Below are positions 44,028 through 53,400 of a stretch of 64,000 nt of DNA, piece by piece (positions within the stretch are counted from its first letter, which is position 1; every line of letters begins with the position of its first letter). This DNA comes from Aquimarina sp. RZ0. GTDB lineage: Bacteria > Bacteroidota > Bacteroidia > Flavobacteriales > Flavobacteriaceae. Made by a program: the position numbers and the translations under genes. The DNA lies in assembly GCF_008370685.1 (NCBI RefSeq), contig NZ_VTZU01000007.1:1-64000 (forward strand). Direction: 5' to 3'. The notes beneath the pieces were generated by a model that was given only the letters and a program-made list of their open reading frames with translations, was not told where the DNA came from and searched no databases.

Positions 44028-45220
44028 TATAGGGTATATATTTGTTCTTCCAGACTTGTCAGTGTTCTTTTTTGATCATTACTAAGGTCTAAATCGATTA
44101 ATTTTTCTTGCATCAATTCTAAGGTTTTTTCAGCTTGCTCTTTGTTTTTTAAACTAATATTTACACGCAATAGATTAAAGAAAATTATTTTGGCAACAGC
44201 TACATTCATAGTTGCTTTTTTGTCTTTGTAATCTATTTTGGATAGCTCTTCTTTCCAGATTCCTTTTACCTGAATAAGATCTGCTATAAATTTTTCTCGT
44301 ATTTGAAGACTTGTAATTCTGTTTAATTTTTTATAAATAGTAACGGACTTTATTTTAGTGTTTTCGAGTACATCATATTTTCTTTTTTTATTTTTTGGAT
44401 ACTCAATTTTTATGGTGGAAGGTATTGGGGTGTATCCAAATTGTTCATTTATATATATTGACATATTTTTCATTATTTTAAGCACATTGTTTTTTTCATA
44501 ATAATCAAAGTTGATCGTATTGCTTGATGTGGCTGTTAAGAACTGAAAACCTTCATCGAATTTTTTTTCATGAATGACTTCCATACCTTGTAATACTTTT
44601 AAGTTTGTGGGTTGATTGTAGAATGTTTGTCCACCATTATCCTGAAAAACCATTTTTGTGATATTGATCATAAAAGTCACATCATTGCCTCCTTTTTCAT
44701 ACCCATAAACCATGACTCCATCGGCTAAAACTTTGTTGTCAAAAATCAAGAACTTGGTTAGATCTGGTTCTTTATAGGTGGGTTCGCTTGGTTGTATGTA
44801 TGTTGGTTTTGAAGGTATACTAAGTTTTGGTTCTTTACCTTGTTCACTTAATGCTAAGCGTTCTATTAATGAAAGTTTTTTAAATTGTTCCATTTCCATT
44901 TTGTAACGCTCTTCTATTTTGACTACTTCTTCATCGTGATTTTTTAATCGTTCCTCAAATTCTACGGTGCTTTTTTTTAGCTTATTGTTATAATTCACTT
45001 TTTCCTTTTCAAAATCTATTTTAGATTTTGCTTGTACATCTTTTGCTGTTAATTTATAGGGAGTTTCTACAATTACACTATATGTCTTTATAATATTACT
45101 TAGTGGTTGTTTGGGAGATTTAATATCTAAATATGCTACAGATTCAGATAATGATTTTTGACAATAAGAATTTGCTGAATATATTAATATGAGCAATGCA
45201 AATAATGTTGGTTTTTTCAT
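44027..45220 (-). CDS. exported protein of unknown function with coiled-coil segment
   Basis: A signal peptide (1-20, YSANSYCQ) is followed by ~380 residues. Residues ~63-115 are highly charged and likely coiled coil (KIDFEKEKVNYNNKLKKSTV ... KIEERYKMEMEQF). A Pro-rich spacer (KPTYIQPSEPTYKEPDL) and a mixed domain with GVMVYGYEKGGNDVTFMINI follow. A C-terminal helical part ends with LEEQIYTL. No family was recognised. It is translationally coupled to the downstream propeller-like gene, so the two products likely act together in the periplasm. A bidirectional terminator lies upstream. Confidence 0.72.
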   Translation of the reverse strand: MKKPTLFALLILIYSANSYCQKSLSESVAYLDIKSPKQPLSNIIKTYSVIVETPYKLTAKDVQAKSKIDFEKEKVNYNNKLKKSTVEFEERLKNHDEEVVKIEERYKMEMEQFKKLSLIERLALSEQGKEPKLSIPSKPTYIQPSEPTYKEPDLTKFLIFDNKVLADGVMVYGYEKGGNDVTFMINITKMVFQDNGGQTFYNQPTNLKVLQGMEVIHEKKFDEGFQFLTATSSNTINFDYYEKNNVLKIMKNMSIYINEQFGYTPIPSTIKIEYPKNKKRKYDVLENTKIKSVTIYKKLNRITSLQIREKFIADLIQVKGIWKEELSKIDYKDKKATMNVAVAKIIFFNLLRVNISLKNKEQAEKTLELMQEKLIDLDLSNDQKRTLTSLEEQIYTL

Positions 45221-45250
45221 GTATGAAAATGTTATGTTTTGTTTTTTTAG

Positions 45251-45288
45251 AAACCATCAGTTTTCTATTCATATAGAACTGATGGTTT
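45251..45288. terminator. hairpin AAACCATCAGTT / AACTGATGGTTT
   Basis: A 12-bp perfect stem with a 14-nt loop and a T-run on the plus side and, flanked by A-runs, also on the minus side. It sits 30 nt upstream of the minus-strand start at 45220, so it would insulate that gene from upstream transcription. Confidence 0.7.
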
Positions 45289-45436
45289 TTTTCTAAAACA
45301 TAACAGTTTCATGGCTAGATTTATACATAAACCTGATAGCATCCAGTAGCTTTAGATTCTAAATAAGAAAAATTTATTTCAGAATATGATACTATCTGTA
45401 GAAATGGTTTTTATTAGAAAATTCTATAAAAATCAG

Positions 45437-45528
45437 GTAAGCTACTTAAGGTCAGAGCCACAAGGCTTTTATTGAAAAAAATACTTTGACTTCAAGGCAA
45501 GTCTAGGAGTATTTAAATTTCGATCAAC
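45437..45528 (-). repeat. dispersed intergenic repeat R1, copy E (minus strand)
   Basis: Read on the minus strand: GATCGAAATTTAAAT, then CTTGCC, GAAGTCAAAGTATTTTTTTC, AATAAAAGCC and TTAAGTAGCTTA, parallel to copies A-D but the most diverged. Confidence 0.65.
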
Positions 45529-45530
45529 AA

Positions 45531-46889
45531 TTAAAGTCTTTTTAACCATTTTAATTTAGAGCGGGTATATGGAGCATATTTAAGATTTAGTTCTACTAAA
45601 AAAGATTTTTGTAATATGCTCTTGTGATGAGAAAAAGCTTCGAATCCAGCTTTACCGTGATAATTACCAATACCACTATCACCAATACCTCCAAATGGGA
45701 GACCTTGTTCTATAAAATGCATAACTGCATCGTTTATGGCTCCTCCACCAAAAGAGATTTCTGTAAGAATCCTGTTCTTTATGCTTTTGTTTTTTGTGAA
45801 AATATAGCAAGATAAAGGTTTTGATAAGGTCTTAATATCTGCAATTGCCTGATCAATTGAGTTAAATGATATTACAGGTAAAATTGGGCCAAAAATCTCA
45901 TCTTGCATTACAGGATCTGATAATGTAACATCTTTGAGGACAGTAGGAGTAATAGTTCTTTCGATTTCATTGCATTCACCTCCTATAAATACTTTATCAG
46001 GATCAATATATCCTTTTAATCTGTCAAAGTTTTTTTGATTAATAATTTGGGTATAGTTTTGATTTTCAATTTTATAATCAGCAATTTCGATCTGTTTTTT
46101 GATAGCTGATAATAATTGATCTTGTATGGATGCTGCTACCATTACATAATCCGGGGCTATACACGTTTGTCCGGTATTAAGAAATTTTGCCCAAACAAGA
46201 CGTTTTGCTGTCATATCAATATGTACATCTTGTGTGATAATTGCAGGGCTTTTTCCTCCCATTTCCAGAATTACCGGAGTAAGTTGTTTTGCTGCCGCCT
46301 GATAAATAATTTTACCTACCTGAGTACTTCCTGTAAAAAATATTTTATCAAATTTTATTTTGAGTAGCGCAGTAGTTTCCTGAACACCTCCTTCAATTAC
46401 CTTAAAAAAATCAGGGCTAAAATTCTGATTAATAATTTTTGCCATAGCAGCAGAAGACTTCAAAGGGATCTCACTAGGTTTCAAAACTACAGTGCATCCC
46501 GCAGAGATAGCAGCTATGGCAGGAACTAGCGACAGTTGATATGGATAGTTCCACGCACCAATAACCAAAACAGTTCCATAAGGTTCAGGGATTATATAGC
46601 TTTTTGCAGGCAGATTCGTCAGGCTTGTCCAAACCTTTTTTCTCTTAGACCATTTTTTAATTTTAGATATAGAAAACTCTATTTCATGATAAATTATCGA
46701 TAGCTCTGATACATAGGTCTCATAGGATGATTTTTTGAAATCATTAAAGATGGCACTATACAGAAGGTCTTCGTTTTTTTGGATACTACTTTTTAATCGT
46801 TTTAGTTCTCTAATTCTGAACGAGATATCTTTGGTCGTATTCGTATCAAAAAAACGGCGTTGGTTATGTATGATTTCCTGATAACTCAT
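45531..46889 (-). CDS. aldehyde dehydrogenase (class 3-like)
   Basis: The 452-residue protein matches short, class 3-type ALDHs. It shows VLVIGAWNYPYQLSLVPAIAAI (~108-129) and FFTGSTQVGKII (~183, NAD site). The Glu lies in LEMGGKSPAII (~206-216) and the catalytic Cys in LNTGQTCIAPDYV (~235-247). PFGGIGDSGIGNYHGKAGFEAFSHHKS near 392-418 is the C-terminal family signature. It oxidises an aldehyde, probably fatty or aromatic, with NAD(P). Many class 3 members are membrane-associated; the basic C-terminus (RSKLKWLKRL) would allow that. It is monocistronic. Confidence 0.95.
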   Translation of the reverse strand: MSYQEIIHNQRRFFDTNTTKDISFRIRELKRLKSSIQKNEDLLYSAIFNDFKKSSYETYVSELSIIYHEIEFSISKIKKWSKRKKVWTSLTNLPAKSYIIPEPYGTVLVIGAWNYPYQLSLVPAIAAISAGCTVVLKPSEIPLKSSAAMAKIINQNFSPDFFKVIEGGVQETTALLKIKFDKIFFTGSTQVGKIIYQAAAKQLTPVILEMGGKSPAIITQDVHIDMTAKRLVWAKFLNTGQTCIAPDYVMVAASIQDQLLSAIKKQIEIADYKIENQNYTQIINQKNFDRLKGYIDPDKVFIGGECNEIERTITPTVLKDVTLSDPVMQDEIFGPILPVISFNSIDQAIADIKTLSKPLSCYIFTKNKSIKNRILTEISFGGGAINDAVMHFIEQGLPFGGIGDSGIGNYHGKAGFEAFSHHKSILQKSFLVELNLKYAPYTRSKLKWLKRL

Positions 46890-46952
46890 AGAAGCGGTTT
46901 GAACTTTTTTTAATTCACTATAAAAATGCTCTTTTTGACTCAGTTTTTTATC

Positions 46953-46991
46953 TTTTTCTTACTTCGTAGCACTGCTATGAAGTAAGAAAAA
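46953..46991. repeat. 18-bp hairpin with GTAGC-ACT-GCTAT core
   Basis: Arms TTTTTCTTACTTCGTAGC and GCTATGAAGTAAGAAAAA (one wobble pair) around ACT. Several intergenic hairpins in this window share the GTAGC...GCTAY core. It could terminate transcription in either direction. Confidence 0.65.
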
Positions 46992-47053
46992 TATTTCAAT
47001 TTATCAAAAAATAACTATTTTTCGCCAGAATCAAAAAAATTAAATCACTTTAT

Positions 47054-47214
47054 GAACTCGTCTTGAGTACTGCTTTGATTACAAAATTTACATTTTGCAC
47101 GCTAATTTTGTTGGTTTTTTTTGAGTGTAGCCATGGTTACACTCAAAAAAAACTACTTCATTATAGTATAAAAGCCAAACTTTTCGGTTGAAAACCATTA
47201 CTCAAGATGAGTTC
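47054..47214. repeat. 161-bp inverted-repeat element R4
   Basis: Outer arms GAACTCGTCTTGAGTA (47054-47069) and TACTCAAGATGAGTTC (47199-47214), one mismatch. A perfect-looking inner palindrome T8-GAGTGTAGCCA/TGGTTACACTC-A8 lies at 47115-47152. It has no coding capacity and a MITE-like shape. A partial relative lies at 35755. Confidence 0.65.
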
Positions 47215-47264
47215 TTTATATATAAAATTAGCTACAGAGCTTATTTACATAAAAAGATAAAATG

Positions 47265-48200
47265 TTATGCTGTTGCTGCAGCTTTTTTTAATTCTAATTC
47301 TTTTTGCATTTGTTTTACCGTGAGTGTACTACCATCGTGACTCCATCCTGGTGGGCCAAAGATATACATGAATTTATGATACCAATTTTTGGATTTTTTA
47401 GTATCATTCCAGATATCTTTATACTCATGAGTTAGAATAACCCAGGGATTATATGAATTAGGTGCATGTGTTACACCATATTGCACCTCGATGTTTTCAT
47501 CCAGTTCTTTCCAGGTGCCAAAAATTTTATCAAAAATATTAAGAAAACCTCCATGATTTTTATCCATATACTCTACATTTTTAGCGTGATGTACCTGATG
47601 CATAGTATGTGTATTAAAGATTTTTTCGATAATTCCCATTTTAGGAATGTATACAGAATGTAGCTGAAACTGCCATAACGCTTCTATCCCGAGACAGACA
47701 ATAACCATATTTGGATCAAACCCAATAGCGGGCATCCACATATAGAATAGTGGCTTATATAATAGGGTAAACCATCCATTCCGGACAGCTGTTCCCAGAT
47801 TAAAGTTATCTGAAGAGTGATGCACAATATGAGCAGCCCACAAAGCTCTCACCATATGATTTTGTCTGTGAAACCAATAATATGTATAATCATCTGCAAG
47901 TTGACAGAGCAGCCATACATACCAGGCAAAACCAAAAGATTCCCATCCCATAATATTGGTGCGAACACCATTTAATTCAGGATTAAAAAAATTATATACA
48001 AAATGAAATAGTATAATAGAAAATATTGTTTTGATCAGCGGGCCTAAAATGGCAGATCCAACCCCCATGGTTACACTGGCTCTAAGGTCTTTCCAGTTGT
48101 ATAAGTCTTTGTGGTTATGGGTTTTGCTATAGGTTAGTTCTACAAGTATCAGTGCTAAAAAACAAGGCACACCATATTTTAGGGGTTCAATAAAATCCAT
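47265..48200 (-). CDS. sterol desaturase / fatty acid hydroxylase family membrane protein
   Basis: The 311-residue protein has four or five membrane helices and the di-iron histidine clusters of the family: HRQNH (~126), HIVHHSS (~143) and HTMHQVHH (~228). It uses O2 to hydroxylate or desaturate a lipid; bacterial relatives act on hopanoids, ether lipids or carotenoid-like substrates, and the substrate here is unknown. The C-terminus (KEYKDIWNDTKKSKNWYHKFMYIFGPPGWSHDG) is the form shared by flavobacterial members. It is monocistronic. Confidence 0.92.
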   Translation of the reverse strand: MDFIEPLKYGVPCFLALILVELTYSKTHNHKDLYNWKDLRASVTMGVGSAILGPLIKTIFSIILFHFVYNFFNPELNGVRTNIMGWESFGFAWYVWLLCQLADDYTYYWFHRQNHMVRALWAAHIVHHSSDNFNLGTAVRNGWFTLLYKPLFYMWMPAIGFDPNMVIVCLGIEALWQFQLHSVYIPKMGIIEKIFNTHTMHQVHHAKNVEYMDKNHGGFLNIFDKIFGTWKELDENIEVQYGVTHAPNSYNPWVILTHEYKDIWNDTKKSKNWYHKFMYIFGPPGWSHDGSTLTVKQMQKELELKKAAATA

Positions 48201-48545
48201 CTTCTTTCTGTTGTATTCTAAATTCGGAAATATAATAAGAATTTCCAGTAAAACTTTGTTAAATCATATTTTTAAATGAAAAAGAAAAACTTTTAACGCT
48301 TGTTGAGGGATTAATATCTTTTCTGATTTAAAAATTAGACATTAAAATTGGCTCTCTTTCATAAGGTTTCAAAACTAAAAAGAAACTATAGCTACGTCTT
48401 AGTTTTCTTTTTTTCCTAATAAGAAATTCCCGCCTTTTATTTAAGTATTCTTAAAACAAAATTGGGATGACATATTTTGTTTCCTGCAAATCAATATCAT
48501 TTAATCCAGATGATAGCTCGGCAATTCTTTTGTTGAATAACGCTA
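48201..48545. other. 345-bp intergenic region with repeat R5 copy 2
   Basis: Contains R5 copy 2 with an internal hairpin AAAAAGAAAC ... GTTTTCTTTTT (48377-48412) around CTATAGCTACG. No gene. Confidence 0.5.
48351..48467 (+). repeat. dispersed intergenic repeat R5, copy 2 (with inserted hairpin)
   Basis: ATTAAAATTGGCTCT at the left and AATAAGAAATTCCCG ... TTAAAACAAAATTG at the right match 39132-39210; the hairpin segment between them is absent there. Confidence 0.45.
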
Positions 48546-48971
48546 TTACTTTTCAAATATTTGAGACATATCTCTAAAAGATTTAAATTCTAATGCGTTT
48601 CCTGAAGGGTCATAAAAAAACATAGTAGCTTGTTCCCCTATTTCACCCTTAAAGCGAATATAGGGTTCTATCACGAATTGAATATTTTTTTTGGATAACA
48701 TAGCCGCAAACTGATGCCAAATATCCCAGTCTAAAATAATTCCAAAATGGGGGACAGGCACTTCTTTCCCGTCCACAGCATTATGATGAGGTACCGTCGA
48801 TTGAGATACTGATTTGTAATGAATAACCAATTGATGCCCAAAGAAATTAAAATCAACCCAATGATCACTGCTACGACCTTCTTTCAGTTCTAAAACAGTA
48901 CTATAAAAATCTCTGGCTAACTTTAAATTATCTACTGGAATGGCTAAATGAAAAGGGGATAACGTATTCAT
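48546..48971 (-). CDS. VOC (glyoxalase/dioxygenase fold) family protein
   Basis: A single-domain protein of 141 residues with paired beta-alpha-beta-beta-beta modules: [23 protein letters not shown] (5-27) and [17 protein letters not shown] (~73), with the ending [15 protein letters not shown]. Metal ligands expected at HLAI, HFG and LEFK (His, His, Glu) are visible. It could be a lyase, dioxygenase or resistance-type protein; the substrate is unknown. It lies 12 nt after rluF on the same strand. Confidence 0.9.
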   Translation of the reverse strand: MNTLSPFHLAIPVDNLKLARDFYSTVLELKEGRSSDHWVDFNFFGHQLVIHYKSVSQSTVPHHNAVDGKEVPVPHFGIILDWDIWHQFAAMLSKKNIQFVIEPYIRFKGEIGEQATMFFYDPSGNALEFKSFRDMSQIFEK

Positions 48972-48983
48972 ATGAATATTGAA

Positions 48984-49841
48984 TTAATTTCTTCGATCTT
49001 TTCTTTTTCCACCTTCGCGTCTGGAAGTATCTTTTTTGAAGGACTCTTTTCTGCTTTTTGCGCTAATAGCTTTTGAGCTATTAGTACCTCCATTTAATTT
49101 ATTGGTAACAGAAGCTTCTTCAGTTTTACTAGAATCTCCTGTGTCTGAGTTTATGATGCTTAATTCTGTATCAGTAAGATATCTCCAAGTTCCCACAGAT
49201 GTATCAAGTGTAATATTCATAATACGAATTCGTTTTAACCGAATTACTTCATATCCTAAATATTCACACATTCTCCTAATCTGACGGTTCAAACCTTGTG
49301 TGAGTACTATTCTAAAATCATATTTACTGATCTGTTCTACCTCACATTTTCGGGTTATAGTATCCAAAATTGGAATACCATTTCCCATTCTTTTTATAAA
49401 TAAAGGACTAATTAGCTTGTTGACTGTTACAATATATTCTTTTTCGTGATTGTTTCTGGCTCTAAGTATTTTGTTAACAATATCTCCATCACTGGTAAGG
49501 AGAATTAGCCCCTCACTGGGTTTGTCTAATCGACCGATAGGAAAAATACGTTTGGGATAATTGATATAATCAATAATATTATCTTTTTCATTCTGAGCTG
49601 TAGTACATACGATACCTACAGGTTTATGAAAGGCAAGGTATACAGGTTTTTCTTTGGGTTCATTAATGGTTTCTCCATCTACTTTTACTTCATCTCCGGG
49701 AGAAACTTTGGTTCCCATTTCAGGAACTTTGTCATTTATAGTAACTCTGCCCTGATCAATGAGCTTGTCTGCTTCTCTGCGAGAACAGTATCCAACTTCG
49801 CTTAGATATTTGTTGAGTCTGGTTTGATTAGAATTTTCCAC
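48984..49841 (-). CDS. rluF: 23S rRNA pseudouridine synthase, RluF type
   Basis: An N-terminal S4 RNA-binding domain ([21 protein letters not shown], 6-26) precedes the RsuA-family catalytic domain with the Asp in [19 protein letters not shown] (~98-116). [28 protein letters not shown] near 181-208 is the RluF/RluB signature. Extra C-terminal residues (~235-285) form a Ser/Lys/Arg-rich basic tail, often found in Bacteroidota homologues. It isomerises a uridine of 23S rRNA (U2604 in E. coli RluF). It is part of a minus-strand run with a hydrolase gene upstream (22 nt) and a VOC gene downstream. Confidence 0.92.
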   Translation of the reverse strand: MENSNQTRLNKYLSEVGYCSRREADKLIDQGRVTINDKVPEMGTKVSPGDEVKVDGETINEPKEKPVYLAFHKPVGIVCTTAQNEKDNIIDYINYPKRIFPIGRLDKPSEGLILLTSDGDIVNKILRARNNHEKEYIVTVNKLISPLFIKRMGNGIPILDTITRKCEVEQISKYDFRIVLTQGLNRQIRRMCEYLGYEVIRLKRIRIMNITLDTSVGTWRYLTDTELSIINSDTGDSSKTEEASVTNKLNGGTNSSKAISAKSRKESFKKDTSRREGGKRKDRRN

Positions 49842-49863
49842 GCTGCAAAGGTGGTCATAAAAT

Positions 49864-50703
49864 TTAATCTTTCAAAAAATCAATAATCATATCATCTACC
49901 TCATCAAAAAATAAAGAATGTCCAAAATTTTCTGTAGTAATAAATTTTATGTCTTTCCAATGGCTACTAATGACCTCTGCCCCTTCATATGGTGCTATAG
50001 TATCATATTTATCGTGGATGAGCAATCCTGGTTGATGAATGCTCTTAGCAAATTCTGCCATGGAGAATTCTTCAAAATAGAAACCAAATTTATCTTTAAA
50101 ATATTGACTTAAAGCTTTCATAAACCGATCAGGTAACTTTAGTGTTTCCTGATACCCTTCCATAATAGTAGCTAATTCTGTGGGTGGTGCTAGCACTACT
50201 AATTTCTCTATTTCAATATTTGGATATGTATGCTGATGAAAAATGGTGGTCATTCCGCCTACAGAATGTCCGATAATATGATTGGGTCTATAGAGTTCTA
50301 CCATTTTCTGAAGACATTCTGCATATAAGGGAACGGTTAGGGTTTTACCCGTAGAATTTCCCTGAGCAGGGGCATCAAATGCAATTATATTATAATTCAG
50401 CTGATGTAGTTTTTGTATTAGTGTTTTCCAGCGATGCGTATTGCTGTCCCATCCATGAACCATTAATACAGTTTCTCCCATATTAGCCCATCGGTATGTT
50501 TGAATATGATTATCTTTTATTAGAATGACTTCATCTTCTGCCTCTTCCAAAAAATATTCCTGATCCGGAAGTACTTTTCCTTTGAGTGGAGTACTAAAAA
50601 GAATATATGCTTTGTGCAGTGCTTTTTTCTTATTGAAAAAAAATAGAAACTGCAGACGTTTTCCGACAATAATAGGAGCGTATTTTTTTACTATTTTTTT
50701 CAT
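49864..50703 (-). CDS. alpha/beta hydrolase
   Basis: The 279-residue protein contains the oxyanion strand [19 protein letters not shown] (~78-96), [16 protein letters not shown] (~105) and the nucleophile elbow [13 protein letters not shown] (Ser ~147). [19 protein letters not shown] (~226) holds the acidic residue and NFGHSLFF (~258) the His. The N-terminus is basic and rather hydrophobic but not a clear signal. The substrate is unknown. Its start codon overlaps the stop of the cupin gene (ATGA), so the two are co-translated. Confidence 0.92.
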   Translation of the reverse strand: MKKIVKKYAPIIVGKRLQFLFFFNKKKALHKAYILFSTPLKGKVLPDQEYFLEEAEDEVILIKDNHIQTYRWANMGETVLMVHGWDSNTHRWKTLIQKLHQLNYNIIAFDAPAQGNSTGKTLTVPLYAECLQKMVELYRPNHIIGHSVGGMTTIFHQHTYPNIEIEKLVVLAPPTELATIMEGYQETLKLPDRFMKALSQYFKDKFGFYFEEFSMAEFAKSIHQPGLLIHDKYDTIAPYEGAEVISSHWKDIKFITTENFGHSLFFDEVDDMIIDFLKD

Positions 50704-51068
50704 GCTTCTTCTCTGTGTACAGATTCAATAGAAAATGCAGGCAGACAAATGGCGATATACTCACAAATTTCTTCAAAAGGATTAGCGTATTGTACGCGCG
50801 TATTTTTTTCTATTTTAATGGATTGACCAGCTGTTAGGATTAATTTTTCTCCATCTACAATGAATTGTTTTTTACCTTTGATGATATACGTATATTCATC
50901 AAATTCAGGGGTTTGGAATGGTTCGCTCCAATGTGGAGGAGCAATCATATGTGCTATGCTAACTTCAGTATTACTATCAGAAGCTTGCCCGAAATGCTCT
51001 TCTATTAACTTTCCATCGGTAGTCGGAACCACAAAAGGCGCTTTTTGAATCTTATATTTCTTACTCAT
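50700..51068 (-). CDS. cupin domain protein
   Basis: A small protein of 122 residues with one cupin barrel: the first motif lies in MIAPPHWSEPFQTPEFDEYTYIIKGKKQFIVDG (~42-74) and the second in LTAGQSIKIEKNTRVQYANP (~79). A complete His-rich metal site is not obvious (His46, Glu58 and few others), so it may be a non-enzymatic binding protein. It is coupled to the alpha/beta hydrolase by an ATGA overlap, and an ethanolamine-utilisation-like or sugar-binding role cannot be chosen from sequence. Confidence 0.85.
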   Translation of the reverse strand: MSKKYKIQKAPFVVPTTDGKLIEEHFGQASDSNTEVSIAHMIAPPHWSEPFQTPEFDEYTYIIKGKKQFIVDGEKLILTAGQSIKIEKNTRVQYANPFEEICEYIAICLPAFSIESVHREEA

Positions 51069-51084
51069 AGATATTAGTCAAACG

Positions 51085-51654
51085 TTAATTTTCATCCCAG
51101 CTAATTAGAAAATGCTTGATCTTTGCAGAATCAGGTATTTGAGAAGCTTCGATTTTAGTATCTGTATTAAACTTGAGATCAGCGGCTAATTCCTTTTTAT
51201 CAATAGTCAACGATGCCTGTATACTATCTACAAATAGTACAGCCGAACTTAGCGTATTAGTAATTTTAGTGATGGTATAATGATCCTTAATGTTTTTAAA
51301 CGTTCCATTGGGTGATAGCCCTGTATCCGTATGATATCGACTGTCAATAAGTTGTATGTTTTTTATGGTAGAATTTATGTCGGATTTTTGTCTGACTTCC
51401 AGTATAAGTAGTTTTTTTCCACCTTTTTCGAAGATCGCTATTTCATTGTTCGTATTCAGTAATTTATCACCTGCTATATTTCTTACAATAGAATCATTAC
51501 TATATATAGAATCTAATTGTTTTAGAGTTGTCTTATGAGTGAGATGTCCGATTCTATTGTTTGAGATCAAAAAAGGATCTTGACTTTTTTCTTCTTTCTG
51601 ACAAGCTATTATTAGTAAAAAAAGTAAGAATGCGAAGTTTATTGTTTTTAGCAT
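51085..51654 (-). CDS. lipoprotein of unknown function
   Basis: A lipoprotein signal (MLKTINFAFLLFLLIIACQK, Cys 18) precedes 170 residues with a repeated theme of short strands: NRIGHLTHKTTLKQLDSIYSND (~33-54), EIAIFEKGGKKLLILEVRQK (~71) and FKNIKDHYTITKI (~118). The IGxLxxxxTxxxLDSIYSND start resembles other small Bacteroidota lipoproteins of no known role. It precedes the cupin gene by 16 nt on the same strand. Confidence 0.75.
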   Translation of the reverse strand: MLKTINFAFLLFLLIIACQKEEKSQDPFLISNNRIGHLTHKTTLKQLDSIYSNDSIVRNIAGDKLLNTNNEIAIFEKGGKKLLILEVRQKSDINSTIKNIQLIDSRYHTDTGLSPNGTFKNIKDHYTITKITNTLSSAVLFVDSIQASLTIDKKELAADLKFNTDTKIEASQIPDSAKIKHFLISWDEN

Positions 51655-51701
51655 AGTGGCATAATTATCCCTGAGTTAAACAAAAAAAATATTTGCTATT
51701 A

Positions 51702-53231
51702 TTAACGTAATAATTTATTTAATATTCCCAATGCACCTCTTATAAATGTAGCACTTGTTAACACCTTGATAACTGCTTTTTCTGTTGTATTTGTTCTTCT
51801 GGAACTGGAGCGGGATGAATTTTTCTTTAATTTTTCTCTTTCTTTTTTTGCCGTCTCTTTTGCTTCTGCCGCCTCAGCTTTTTCTATCTTTTCTGTTAAA
51901 ATTTCATAGGCACTTTCTCTATCGATGTCTTCGTTATATTTTTTGGAAAGAGATGATTTTTCAGATAATGCTTTGAGTTCACTTTTAGATAATATATCCA
52001 TTCTGCTCATAGGTGCTCTAAGCATGGTTGCCGCTAGTGGAGTAGGGCGTCCTTTTTCATCAAGAACAGATACTAATGCTTCTCCTATTCCCAGCGAAGT
52101 GAGTATTTCTTTAGTGTCATAATATTCTGAGATTGGGTAATTTTCTGCAGTAAGTTTGATGGCTTTACGATCTTTTGCAGTAAATGCTCTAAGTGCGTGT
52201 TGCACTTTGAGTCCTAACTGACTTAAGATCCCATCAGGAACATCTGTAGGGTTCTGGGTTATAAAATACAATCCAACACCTTTAGAACGTATTAACTTTA
52301 CAATACTTTCTATTTGATCCATCAGAGCATTGGAAGCTTCTTTAAAAATCAAATGTGCTTCATCAAGAAAAATGACTAATTCAGGTCTCCCGCTATCACC
52401 TTGCTCAGGAAAAGTACTATACACTTCTGCCAATAAACTCAGCATAAATGTTGAAAATAATTTTGGTCTATCCTGAATATCTGTTAATCTTATAATATTA
52501 ATAAATCCTCTGCCATCATTATCCACCCTGCAAAGGTCATTGACATCAAAAGAGCGTTCACCAAAAAAGATATCAGCCCCCTGCTGTTCTAATTCCACTA
52601 TTTTGCGTAATATGGCACCTGTTGATGCCGTAGATATTCTGCCATACTCTTTTTCAAGTTCTTCTTTGCCTTCTCTAGTCGCAAACTGTAATACTTTTTT
52701 AAGATCCTTTAGGTCGAGTAATGGTAGTTTATGATCGTCACAATACTTAAAAATAATAGAAATAATACCGGCTTGGGTTTCTGTTACATCGAGAATTCTG
52801 GAGAATAAAACGGGACCAAACTCACTCACAGTAGCTCTTAGTCTTACTCCATCTTGTTCTGATAAGGAAAGAATCTCTACCGGGAAATTCTTTGCTTCAA
52901 AGGGAATACCGATTTTTTCATGACGCTCATCAATTTTGGGATGCCCTGGACTGGCAGCAGCAAGCCCACTAAGATCACCTTTGATATCCATTAAAAGTAC
53001 CGGGATTCCTTGTTCGCTTAAATTTTCTGCAAAAACCTGTAATGTCTTAGTTTTGCCCGTACCTGTGGCACCTGCGATAAGCCCATGACGATTTAGTGTT
53101 TTTAAAGGTACTTTTACCTGTGCATCTTTAACGGTCTCATTTTTGTGCATTGCAGCACCCAATGTTATAAAATCACCTTTAGTGGTATACCCCGCATTAA
53201 TATGATCAAGGAATTCCTGATTCGTGCTCAT
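51702..53231 (-). CDS. HerA-like ATPase (DUF853 family)
   Basis: The 509-residue protein is a FtsK/HerA-superfamily P-loop ATPase: Walker A in LIAGATGTGKTKTLQVFAE (~51-69), Walker B in ELVIFLDEAHLIFKEAS (~282-298), a sensor-like GLYFITQNPTDVPDG (~319) and ALRAFTAKDRKAI (~345), all in the form of the DUF853 group. A coiled, Lys/Glu-rich segment (~445-480) and a Ser/Arg-rich linker precede a short C-terminal helix. It may act as a DNA translocase or in DNA repair; partner nuclease genes such as nurA are absent here. The N-terminus (AGYTTKGDFITLGAAMH) is a HAS-barrel-like element. Confidence 0.92.
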   Translation of the reverse strand: MSTNQEFLDHINAGYTTKGDFITLGAAMHKNETVKDAQVKVPLKTLNRHGLIAGATGTGKTKTLQVFAENLSEQGIPVLLMDIKGDLSGLAAASPGHPKIDERHEKIGIPFEAKNFPVEILSLSEQDGVRLRATVSEFGPVLFSRILDVTETQAGIISIIFKYCDDHKLPLLDLKDLKKVLQFATREGKEELEKEYGRISTASTGAILRKIVELEQQGADIFFGERSFDVNDLCRVDNDGRGFINIIRLTDIQDRPKLFSTFMLSLLAEVYSTFPEQGDSGRPELVIFLDEAHLIFKEASNALMDQIESIVKLIRSKGVGLYFITQNPTDVPDGILSQLGLKVQHALRAFTAKDRKAIKLTAENYPISEYYDTKEILTSLGIGEALVSVLDEKGRPTPLAATMLRAPMSRMDILSKSELKALSEKSSLSKKYNEDIDRESAYEILTEKIEKAEAAEAKETAKKEREKLKKNSSRSSSRRTNTTEKAVIKVLTSATFIRGALGILNKLLR

Positions 53232-53400
53232 AATTGATGTAAATTTTGATAAAAATAGGAATCTTAACCATTCTATTGAAATGAATACAGCGTTGTTTTT
53301 CTAATAAATCAATAATTTTACATAATTAAGCACACAATGTTGATTTATAGTTTATTTTTAGGATACTGTAAATAGCACACATATATAATATTATTTCCTG

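Larger units (their letters stand above)
45221..45530. other. intergenic region with terminator and repeat R1 copy E
   Basis: Lies between two minus-strand genes. It holds a perfect 12-bp hairpin and an inverted copy of R1; no gene. Confidence 0.55.
46890..47264. other. 375-bp intergenic region with two palindromic elements
   Basis: Holds a strong hairpin (46953-46991) and the long inverted-repeat element R4 (47054-47214). No coding sequence. Confidence 0.6.
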
